A DNA stretch of 64,000 nucleotides, from positions 31,708 through 95,707 of the forward strand of contig JANBPT010000042.1 in NCBI GenBank assembly GCA_027575765.1, given 5' to 3'. The translations under genes were made by a program, and so were the position numbers. Of the stretch, positions 54,832 through 64,000 are shown piece by piece; within the stretch, counting starts at the first letter, position 1, and every line of letters starts with the position of its first letter. The notes beneath the pieces were generated by a model, which was not told the origin of the DNA, did no database searches, and worked only from the letters and a program-made list of their open reading frames with translations. This DNA comes from Tieghemiomyces parasiticus. Lineage: Eukaryota > Kickxellomycota > Dimargaritomycetes > Dimargaritales > Dimargaritaceae.

Positions 54832-56840
54832 GCGAGGCTGATATCAGAAATCACTTTTGAATTGCCTATTTCCCTTCGAGTTTGGTCATGGTCGCCTCCT
54901 GGAGGAGGAGGAGGACCGCGGGAAATTATGGTAATTAAATTCCCGTCCACTGCAACCGCAGTGGCATAACATGCTTGTCTCACCTCACCAGGCGCAAACA
55001 TTAATCTGCTGCTATGTGAACACCCCTCTGGAAAATACAGTAGTTGTGTCAAACGAGAGTGGGATTTTGCATTACCCACTCGCCAACTGTGCGTCTTGTG
55101 TGACGCGTTGCTGATCTGGGATATTATTCACAACCATTCATGATTATGCGCTATAGCTGCTGAAAAAAAGACGCAAATGGAGCATGCCAACACACCTGCT
55201 GAAATGGAAATTGAGCTCACCTCGCCAGATGCTAATGCTGGGGAGGGCCCCTTGATGCGCATGCACACACTAATGGATATTGACCCGCCAGAGTGCAGTA
55301 GCAGCAGATGGGACCCACTAATTGAGGCTCCTCCGCCTCCAAAGGCAACCAGCCATCTGATAAGAAGTAGCACAATAGGGCCTTACAGGCGATACGCGCC
55401 ACAGTAGATTGAAAGGCTCTTTGATCTGGTCATTGAAGAAGGCCGCACTGCAAAGGAGGCAGTACCGATGACCGGAATCAATGTATGGTCGGGATAATAA
55501 CCGGACCTATGATTGCAGCCGAAGCCGCGACCTTTAGCTCGGATCCGTAACGATAATGATAAGCTTTCATCGAACTCGCCCGCACCATTCCTATGAATTA
55601 TCCGACCATTAGTCTGTTCTAGGATGCTTTGCAGTCTGTTCGCCTTTTTCACGCCGTGTTTTCCCTGGTGTTTTTCCTATGATATATTCATCACTGCTGC
55701 TTCACACTGCCTGTTGGAAGCCAAGGCTGGAATGGATATATAATGTCTGTCCGCCGGCCGCCATAATAAAAAATATGACTTATAACACACTTCTTACTAT
55801 ATCGTATTTTCGTCCCGTATCGTCCCACTACATCACACCACTTTGTGACCATGACGGTAAGCAAAGCGTCCTGGAGTTAAATACTGTGGACTTCTATGGT
55901 GTAAAAACCTAAATTTTTTGAAGTCTATGGAAAATGCTAGGGAGCCGTCTTGCTTGGGGCTGTGGAACTGGGACATAATGGTAATGCTTAACTTCAGGCA
56001 CATCCTCTTGAGCCTCCAGGCCAATGGTGAGATCCTGGTATGGTTTTGGTGTGCATGAACTTTCCGACCTTGTTATCGCAAGGCTAAGATGTAGCCAAAG
56101 AAGGATAGTTGGGCCACTCTCCATGCGATGCGATGGCAGGGAGGCACCCTAAAGGTGAGTTGGCTGGGCAGAGAAGCCTTAGCTACGAAATGAATGAAAT
56201 AACTGCCGCCTGCTGTGAGACAACGTGCTAATCAGCTGAACCTTTGGCCATTCTGCAAACTTTTCTCACTTTGCCGTATATTCATTAATGCAAATGTATA
56301 CGCAAACGGCTCAGCTCGTTAAACTCAAAATTTGCCTCCATCGAAAGGCAAGTTCACGGATGCGCCGCAAATTCTACACACCAGTGGCGTGATACCCATC
56401 ATTGCATAGCCCAAACTTGTTTACAAATAATAATAAAATTAGTTAGAATGGCCACAATTACCCTCTCACTTCCATCACCCTGGAAGCGTTGATGCGCTAT
56501 GGCGCAGTGGAGAACGGCGTCCGGCCTCGTTCCGGCAGTTATTACGGTGGGGACCTTAAAAGCACAGAAAATTTTCCGCCAAGCCATCCACACAGTCATC
56601 CCTAGGGTATGCGCTACACACACCTTGATAGGAAATTTTGGCCAATTTGCAGCATACTAAGCCCTACTCCGCCTCAGGCAGGCCGCTCCACCCCCATTCG
56701 TTGAGGCCTCACCCATCGCTCGTCTCGGACCTTCCATTGCATCCACTTTTTGACCTCGTTCCAAACCCATCACCATCGCGCACCGTTTATTCCCATCCAC
56801 CACCCTTTTACACCTCATTACTTACATACCCTTCTCCAAC
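54832..56840. other. AT-rich intergenic block with a transposon remnant
   Basis: Base composition falls well below the flanking genes. It contains the HTH-like remnant at 55177-55497, and otherwise no supportable coding region. The last 200 bases are pyrimidine-rich and probably the promoter and leader of the Arc1-like gene. Confidence 0.45.
55177..55497 (+). pseudogene. Broken transposon-type helix-turn-helix fragment
   Basis: A frame of 106 codons is interrupted by a TAG at 55405-55407. After the stop comes IERLFDLVIEEGRTAKEA and then TGINV, followed by a second stop. This resembles the N-terminal helix-turn-helix segment of transposase-like proteins that are abundant in zygomycete genomes. 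Before the stop lies an acidic, Pro-rich leader with MDIDPPE. The catalytic part of a transposase is not visible downstream. Lower GC than its neighbours and loss of the frame mark it as a dead element. Confidence 0.45.
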
Positions 56841-58439
56841 ATGACAGCCGGCCCCTCCCTCCAGCTGATCGACAACGACCTCAGCCTTAAGCTGGTGGTT
56901 GCCTACCTCGGCGACAGCCTCAAGGATGTCGATGTCCAGGTGGCCACGGCCGAGCACGACGTAAGTTAGCGGAGTTTCGCACCGTATCTCGCCACGTGCG
57001 CTGGCAACCGGGCTAAGCCCGCGGCCAGAAGACCAATGGGCGCATGAATCGTAGGTGGTAGTCGCCGTTCGGCTCCTGTGATGAGGGGGGAGGATTCCGG
57101 ACCGGCGGCTGATCTAGAAGGCGGATAGGACAGCCATTAGTGATCCCTTTGGCGAATTCCTTAAATTCATCTACGCTAGTGACCTGATCTATTATGCCCG
57201 TGGTACGTATTTTACCGATCCACCTCCCGTCACACCTCTTCTCTAACCGCCTCGCCCTCTACCTTTCGTTTTTACTCGCCTCCCGCCGGGTTTGACCGCT
57301 AACGCATGTTCCGTTTGGCCCGGATCGTCCGCCCCCGGCTCCCGGGTCGCCAGCTCTCCAAGCTGACCCTGACCTCAGGCGAGACTTTCGAGGGCTCCGA
57401 CGCTCTAACGCTCTACCTCACCGGCCTGGCCGGCCGTCAGGACCTGCTGGGGAGCAGCGAGGTCGAGACGGCTCAGGTGCAGCAATGGGTCAGCGCGGCC
57501 GCCCGTAACCGCGCCGCCACCGACCGCACTACCTTTGCCCAGGAGGCTAACCAGGAACTAGCCAAGAACACCTACTTGGTCGCCAACAAGTTCACAGTGG
57601 CTGACCTGATCTCCTTCGCCAACGTACAGGCCTGGATCGCCGCCCTCTCCCGGCCTAAGCAGCTGACCTACTGCCACCTCGTGCGCTGGTTCGATTTGAT
57701 TCAGCACACCCTGACCCGGCCCGTGCTCCAGAAGGCTGGTCTGGACCTGGTCGCCATCGACCTGACCGTACCCGAGAACCCTGCCACCCCGGCCGAGGCC
57801 CCGGCCAAGGACGCCGCCGCTACGCCCACCGAGACCGGCGACAAGAAGAACAAGAAGAAGGACAAGAAGGAGAAGGGCAAGGGTGATGCCAAGCCCAAGG
57901 CTAAGCCCAGCAACGAGCCCAAGCCGATCGTGCCATCGCAGCTCGATCTGCGTGTGGGCCGGATCCTCGAGTGCTCCAAGCACCCGGACGCCGACTCGCT
58001 CTACGTGGAGAAGATCGATGCCGGCGAGGCTGAGCCCCGAACGGTGGTGTCCGGCCTTGTCAAGTTCATCCCGTTGGACGATATGCAAAACCGCGACGTA
58101 GTGCTGCTGTGCAACCTGAAGCCCGTGGCCATGCGCGGCATCAAGTCGCACGCCATGGTGCTGGCCGCCTCGTCAGCCGACGGGACCACTGTCGAGCTTG
58201 TGGAGCCCCCCGCTGGTAGCAAGCCCGGTCAGAAGGTCTACTTCGCCGGATTCCAGGACGGCGAGCCCGAGGCCGTGCTTAATCCCAAAAAGAAGATCTG
58301 GGAGACCATCCAGCCTGGCCTGGTCACCGACGACGACCGTCAGGCCCTGTACCAAAACGCCGAGGGTGTTGTGCACCTGCTCCAGACGGAGGGCGGTGTG
58401 TGCACTGTCAAGAGCGTGACCAAGGCTACCATCAAATAA
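56841..58439 (+). CDS. Arc1p/AIMP1-like aminoacyl-tRNA synthetase cofactor
   Basis: Two exons, 56841-56960 and 57354-58439, joined in phase 0 (CACGACgtaagt to cgccag), giving 401 residues. Layout: an N-terminal GST-C-like helical domain (about 40-155, with ANKFTVADLISFANVQAW), a Lys-rich linker (KKNKKKDKKEKGKGDAKPK, about 180-205) that binds tRNA, and a C-terminal EMAP-II-type OB-fold (about 218-401) opening with PSQLDLRVGRILECSKHPDA and containing DSLYVEKIDAGE, RTVVSGLVKFIP and GIKSHAMVLAAS. This is the Arc1p plan: it delivers tRNA to Met- and Glu-tRNA synthetases. No catalytic synthetase motif is present. An ATG at 57306 lies within the intron and would replace the conserved N-terminus. Confidence 0.9.
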
Positions 58440-58610
58440 GCGAGTGCGTGACTGGCCGCGCCGCTACGGTAGGCTGGAGGAACAAGGGGAGAGGGTTGCA
58501 TTTTAGATCGGGGACGTTGCTCGGGTTTTCCCCTAGTATTATGGCCCAGCGGCTTGTATGTGGGGTTATCCACGCGCGCCTCTGGCACCGCCGACCGGTA
58601 GGGTATCAAT

Positions 58611-58616
58611 AATAAA
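58611..58616 (+). terminator. Candidate poly(A) signal for the Arc1-like gene
   Basis: AATAAA about 170 bases after the stop codon. Confidence 0.45.
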
Positions 58617-58953
58617 ACGACCAGTATATGCCACTCACCACCACTGAACTCTCTTTTTTTTTACTGCGTATGGTGCAGGTTACTCCATTGCAATATGACG
58701 GACCTTTAGATACCCGAGGTCCATTGCTTTGCATTGCATCACATATACTTGACAAGAACGGTTCCTGCGGCAGGCCACTCTATTACTAAAGAGAGCGCGA
58801 CCTGATTAATATACTTTTACTTGACATAGGGAGTTTGGCGATGAGATCTTGTGATACATCGACCATAGGATCTCCGAATCTTCTATGCGATGCCAGCTTA
58901 CGGCGCGTATCACACTTCGGCGGGGAGGGGGGATATATATAGAAGGTCCATTT

Positions 58954-60134
58954 TTAGGAGTATAAGGAAGGAAAGACGGATCGTAAGAACGGCCCAAAAG
59001 ACGGTCTACGTTGGTCCGGGACCTGGCCTCTCATGGTCGGTATCCGGATCACGACTTCATCGCCGACAGAACCCAGGGCCGCGACCAGAGGTCCCAGCGC
59101 CGCCTTATCACCAATCAGGGCCTTAAGGATATCGTCGCGTGGGGTAGACTCGTCGTAATAGTCGACCAACCTCGTCACCTGCCTATGGAACTGCTCCTCG
59201 ATTTCCTGGTCGGGATTTCCCTCCTCGTTCAACGGTAGAGGGGTGGCGCGGAGGTCCCACAGGGCACTGAGAAGGCGGGGTTCGAGGTTGTTACCAGCGG
59301 CAGCTACATATAGGGGTAAATCCAGATACGGGTACGTATCCGAATCATTGAGTTGCGGGATCATGGTCAGCAGCGTCTCCACCACCCCCATGTCCAGCCG
59401 GTCGGTGTAATGGAGGTGCACGGCAGTGGCCGCCAGCTCGCTGATGAAAAAGAGCCAGAGGCGACGCATCGGTCCCGTAGTCTCTAACAGGCGGGCCTGC
59501 CATAAAGCCTGGTACAAACGCTGCAGCTCCGGCAGCAGCCGGCTGGCTTCGTCGTTAGCCAGTACGTAGCCGTAAGGCTGGAGCTCCCGGAAACCATGTG
59601 CCTTGGCCGAAAAATACTCAATACCAGTACCGTCGGCCGCGGCCAATGCAGCGTACCGCTCACCTTGTTCGAAGTAGGTGGCGAGCTTGTGCATATCGTG
59701 GTCCGATTGGCGCCGCCGCGGGGTCAACTTTGCCAGGAACTGGACAGCCTGGTCAACATTGATTGCGAAAGATGTGACCCACCTAATGGCGGTGCAGCGG
59801 GTGTCGAACGGTAGAGGATGTGGGAGCAGGGGAAATGGTTATCAAAGGTGAATCGTTAAACTCAGTGAGTCATAATTAGATATTCAATTTACAGTTTCAA
59901 GAGATTGGCAGGGAAAATCCCTTCCCCCGGGGCCGGAGCTGCCTCGTGCTTGATGTTGTAATGACGTGCCAGCACTTACTCGGGTTGGGCGTACTCAGAA
60001 GCGTCATAGTAAACGCCATTGTCCCTGTTCTGAGGCATAACGTCAGTGGGAGAGGCCGAGCTGAACCGGCCTGGCCCACCCGGGAGCAAGGCGGCAACTA
60101 CCACCGCACAGGAGATCCAGGCAAGAGGACGCAT
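58954..60134 (-). CDS. Secreted protein of unknown function (two exons)
   Basis: Not recognised. Exon 1 (60134-59980) encodes a signal peptide (MRPLAWISCAVVVAALLPGG) and exon 2 is 59782-58954. The phase-2 join (CCCGAgtaagt to cattag) gives QPE-WVTSFAINVDQAVQFLAKL and an intact frame of 327 residues. After the signal the protein looks almost wholly helical, with blocks such as LLPELQRLYQALWQARLLE, ISELAATAVHLHYTD and VETLLTMIPQLNDSD, and few Cys. No transmembrane segment or retention signal is evident, so secretion or a vacuolar fate is likely. It is convergent with the Arc1-like gene. It is not obviously related to the secreted protein at 6712-8286, though both share the plan signal exon plus one long helical exon. 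Confidence 0.6.
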
Positions 60135-63100
60135 CACGGTAGGGACGAAAGGGATAGGTGTCGGTGCGTGCCAAGGGAAGTGCGATGACAAGAGGTAACC
60201 ACCAGTGGTCCAAGCAAAAGCGCGCTGGGATAACTGATTGAGGGCCAAAGTCGGGTGGCGTAAGTCTGCGGACAACAAAAGCCAAGTTGCTGTTTGCTGC
60301 TGAGAATTTGGAAGAACGAGGGGATATGGAACCGCGTAGCAAGAGAGGTGGGAATCTGAAGCGAATGGAAACGGGGTTGGGGCAAACGAACTTGTTCGGT
60401 GACGCCGAATAAGGAAAACTTCTGCTAGAAAACAAAAACGTGGATCAACGAAGTAATGCACCACGTAATAAAGTAGGAAGTGAATCCAGAGAGCACGTCG
60501 AGGGGAACGGTACAAGAAGGAACCTACGGAGACTGAGGTATCGAGCAAGACCACCGGTCTGTGGACCGTCTTTTATAACGGGCGATATTCCAGTATCGAC
60601 TGGCCCCCAAGTGACGCTGCGCCGGCGACCGGTGGAGTGCCATTAATTTCTCAATTGTCAAAGTCTGGCGGAGGTATATAGCAGGGCGCCGCGTTACACG
60701 CCAGGGCTCCAGTGGGGCCGATTAAAGGAGGGCGGAAGCGCAGGGACAAAAGCGCCGTCCAGAACACCCGTGACCGTGACGGTCGTACTGGTGCCTCACC
60801 TCCGTCCTTCCGCTGCTCCATCTTCGAGCTCTATTCCTGTGGCCGGCACGGCTTTTCACCGCTTCCGCTGCACCTGTACTACCGCCACCAGCAACGGCCA
60901 TGAGGACAACAGAGAAAGAAAACCCATTGACGCAATCGCTTGCCACAGGCTGACCTTCCTGGGTCCAGGGCGGGTCGACAGTAGGTGGTCTTTCCTGTTC
61001 CTATTGCCCTCCTGACTCGTTGGCAAGACATACCTTCAACCCCATTACCGCCTGGCCGGGGCTTTACCGGCAGCGCACCGCCGTGGACCAGCTGTTTTAT
61101 GAAACGAGCGCCCTCCCCTTCCATATGTCAGCTGGGAAGGCCCCTTTCTCCCCCGTATCCACCAGCGCCTCGCAAGAGCCCGTTTCCGTCCGACGGTAAA
61201 CTTGATACCCCCCTACCTCAATAGTACCGGTTCTTAGAGGTAGGGTACTTGCAAGAGCGACATTAGCACTAGTGGAGCTGGTTTCCGCTGCCCCGTGCGT
61301 AGTCCCAGGTACGATTGAGAGGCGAACAAAAAGTGACACTCGTTCAAGAAAGGGAGATGGGAGTGAAAGGAGTCAACGGACCGCGTGAATGGTTTGAAGG
61401 AATCCACCACTTTTGTAGACAGAATCCTTGGGCGGTGGACGACTGCTCCAGTTAATTAATAAGTCTGATATCGATTACCAAACTTACGCTGTACCTACTC
61501 TTGCCATTGGATCTTCCAACGACTGTCCGCCACTCAGGTGTACTTCCACTGCGGCGGGGAGGGACTGCGTCAGCCAGACCGCCAGCGGTCACTAGCAATT
61601 GGAAGAATGGGAAGGTAACTCAAGTATGACCGGGCGGCTATTTGAGATGACGCCGATACGATTACATCGCCCCTCAAGACGAACCCTGTCCAGTCCGCTA
61701 CTTTGCGATAGTTTGAGTGTACACGGTACCCTTAGCGGCACCCAGCGGCGGACATAACCAAGGTAAATGGTTGGCGGGAGGAACTCCGGTGCTCAAGCCA
61801 GAAGATATCCGCTAAAGATAGGGGCCTTGCCCAACAAGAGGCCTAGTACGCATGGTTTAGGCGTTACCGTTGAGTGTACTTCATGTTTTTTGGTTTCTTG
61901 AAAAAAACGGACTACGGCTCAGACAAGGCAGTAGTGGCTAAATTCGGGCGTCCAGGGTGATACCAACCTGCCGCCAACTTAATAGACCGCTGGTCAATTA
62001 ATTTTGTCCTGGAAATAGTTACGCAGGGTAAGGTGGCCTTACGCTCGTCAAAGACAAGGGTATCTCCTTGCTTTGTTCCAGAGCGGGCTAATCAATTTTT
62101 CACGCCCGCTATACAACATCCCCGTGGGGGCCGAAATCCTAGGCGTCATGACATACGTAGTCAGCTCTCTAGACCGTGTGCAATCGCCTCTGCTGAGTGA
62201 CTCGGTCCTTCCCCCGACCAATTGCTAGTTGGCCGGGTACCACCTACCAATCCCGTCGCCTGGAGTTCCTGCGTGCGGTCGACGCTAGGTGACAATTAGG
62301 GTTTCAATGTCAATCTTTTTTAGTACGTTTAGACACGTCGCCCTTTGTAGGTTGACCATCTGGCGTGGGGATCGGCACCAATGGGGGCAGTGGCAGGCTC
62401 GCCCTTTCCCAGCTCCCCACTGCTTATTACCATACCCACCCTGCTTTTCCCCCCGGCTGTCACCGTGGTTGTTCTTCCGCCCACCTGCACCTCGATCCTC
62501 TTATTGTCAGAACTGACAAGGACGCGCCCTTGGCCATCTGCCTATACCGCCCATCCTCCGCGTTGATTGAGCTGCACTGGCGCCTTCCGAAAACGAGATA
62601 ATAATTATATTGGCGGTCGATTAGTAAAGCTTTTCCGTCGTCCGAATTTGGAATACGAAGGCGGACTATCGGTTTGGCCAATCCATTAGTTAGCGCAGCG
62701 GAGGTTCGTGTCTACTCACTTGCACTCGCTCCAGGCGGGGACATACAGTGACAAATAGCCAGTCGGCGGACACCGCCCTGCTTCTATGGCGGGGCGGTTA
62801 CGCGAGGAGAGTATCTCCGCTGAAAGCTTGCTCACTACGGTGGTCATAGAACTAAGATACCCAGGCTCCGGCCGGATTGATAAGTACCAGCCGCTCGGTC
62901 CATTATGCGACTTTAGGGTTCTCTCGTCAGGAATTAAGGACGTGGACAGGTCACCATTCACATTCACGGTTGGGGCCAAAGGGCACAGCATACGTAGAGT
63001 ATAGGCAAGGGGTTTAGAAACGTGAATGTGGAGGAATAAGGTAGATAATGTATCGGTTGTCACCAGCAGGGTCTGTCGGTCATTTAGATCGTACATTACT

Positions 63101-64000
63101 ACCTTTATTCAAGGGGAAAAAAGGGAGGGTAAATATTCCAAGCACTGGGCACTTTCCTCACCACACTTTTCCGTGCGCGTCCAGACCCAGCAACAGCCGC
63201 GGAATTCTGAAGGTGGAGGAGAGAAGGAATAGTAATAATAGTACGTTTTTGGCGTGTGTCCGCTGCCATCATCATTCTTGTGGTCCGCGCAGACAGTGTC
63301 AGCTGAATCATGATGATAACCGGGGAGAAGGCATTGACAAAATAATGATCTGGGCCACCTGGAGCTATGGCAGCATACGGCGAATATGGTTGATCTGTCT
63401 GGAGAGCTCGGCCGACGTGGCGAGTACTAGCTCAGCGGAATACTTGGCCGAATAAGGCTTACCGGGTAGTAAATCAACGCTGCCTGCGAAAAACTTGGGG
63501 AGTAAATCAATATGCCTGCGAAAGAGGCAATACCAGTTTAATGGCAACCCCCTTTTTCGAGTCTCCAGGAATAGCCTGTGCAGACAGTCGGCGCAGGAGG
63601 CTCCATGCCAAGACTATTAGACGAGATGACCTGCGTTCGCTTAGGCTGGGCACCATGCCTGTTCATTTGACCGCCCACAGACCAACTTGTTGTCCTATAT
63701 TCGCGACTACGCCACCCTTCGTCTAACGTAGGTGGAGGTCAGGACTAATGACTACCCGTGTGGGTAAGCATAATGTCAAATGTATACATCTCATATGCAG
63801 CCGTGCCTGGAAACAGATATAGGGGACAGGGAGGCAAGGAACGAGAAGGGGGTGGGGGGAGGAGACTGCGCGGGGCACAGATCAGCCGTGTCCACAATGC
63901 CTACTCTCCGCGCCCTCACCTCATTCCCTTTGCCCTTAAGACCACCAGTTCCTCACGCGCCTATCCTTCCTTCCGTATTAGGACTTAATTATAGACCATA
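60135..64000. other. Gene-poor right end
   Basis: No supportable gene. Frames such as 60879-61339, 62289-62601, 62716-63096 and 63048-63455 lack motifs, consistent starts or splice partners. The right edge could include the start of a gene outside the window. Confidence 0.4.

Noticed and set aside
55833..56124. Minus-strand frames considered as the catalytic part of a transposase
   Set aside because: No acidic catalytic triad or family block could be recognised.
57558..58151. 197-codon minus-strand Leu/Gly/Val-rich frame
   Set aside because: Antisense shadow of the Arc1-like gene.
62716..63096. 126-codon minus-strand frame near the right end
   Set aside because: Its composition is plausible, but there is no motif, signal peptide or neighbouring exon to support it.
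1..64000. CRISPR array, bacterial operon or viral island
   Set aside because: No regular spaced repeats, ribosome binding sites or phage-type genes; the spliced eukaryotic genes rule out a prokaryotic window.

Overview
The window is nuclear DNA from a fungus. Genes are GC-rich and mostly intronless or split by short GT-AG introns. The gene set is eukaryotic and includes fungal-type families: an ECL1-like zinc protein, a G-protein gamma subunit with a CAAX box, an Arc1p-like tRNA cofactor, TTC27/Emw1 and an SRP9/SRP21-type protein. A complex I subunit (NDUFA6) argues against fission yeasts and most budding-yeast relatives. I suspect an early-diverging filamentous lineage (zoopagomycotan/kickxellomycotan-like), but that placement is an inference.

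Layout. 1-5 kb: no supportable gene. 5.1-5.6 kb: ECL1-like protein. 6.7-8.3 kb (minus): orphan secreted protein. 10.9-17.2 kb: two tandem glutamate decarboxylase genes whose central parts, including the intron, are almost identical. 17.5-18.3 kb (minus): SRP9-like. 18.8-20.6 kb: three-exon protein, tentatively a proteasome-assembly chaperone. 21.3-22.8 kb: guanine deaminase. 25.5-28.3 kb: membrane-anchored kelch protein with a basic serine-rich tail. 28.5-32.7 kb: AT-rich island with tRNA-Phe and tRNA-Pro on the minus strand, embedded in copies of an approximately 872-bp repeat. 33.6-36.2 kb (minus): TTC27. 37.3-39.9 kb (all minus): G gamma, EMC6 and NDUFA6. 40.3-42.5 kb (minus): a fusion of an S4/RluA-like module with a HemK/PrmC-type methyltransferase. 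43.1-44.3 kb: ribosomal protein eS1. 44.8-46.1 kb (minus): mitochondrial ribosomal protein uL22m. 46.7-47.8 kb: protein with two ZNRD2-type zinc ribbons. 49.0-51.9 kb: ten-exon PfkB-family sugar kinase. 52.3-53.0 kb: ubiquitin C-terminal hydrolase. 54.2-54.8 kb: 1-Cys peroxiredoxin. 55.2-55.5 kb: broken transposon-like HTH fragment. 56.8-58.4 kb: Arc1p/AIMP1-like tRNA-binding cofactor. 59.0-60.1 kb (minus): second orphan secreted protein. 60.1-64 kb: no supportable gene.

Most of the genes are single-copy housekeeping functions. Translation and organelle biogenesis are well represented (eS1, uL22m, the HemK-like enzyme, Arc1-like cofactor, SRP9, EMC6, NDUFA6, two tRNAs). Divergent pairs probably share promoter space: SRP9 with the 18.8-kb gene, the fusion gene with eS1, and uL22m with the ZNRD2-like gene. 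The most unusual items are the pseudouridine-synthase-like/HemK fusion with a Glu in the catalytic Asp slot, the homogenised glutamate decarboxylase pair, the insertion-bearing PfkB kinase, and the tRNA-associated repeat cluster. All exon joins were made by eye from splice consensus, reading frame and family similarity; nothing was aligned or searched.
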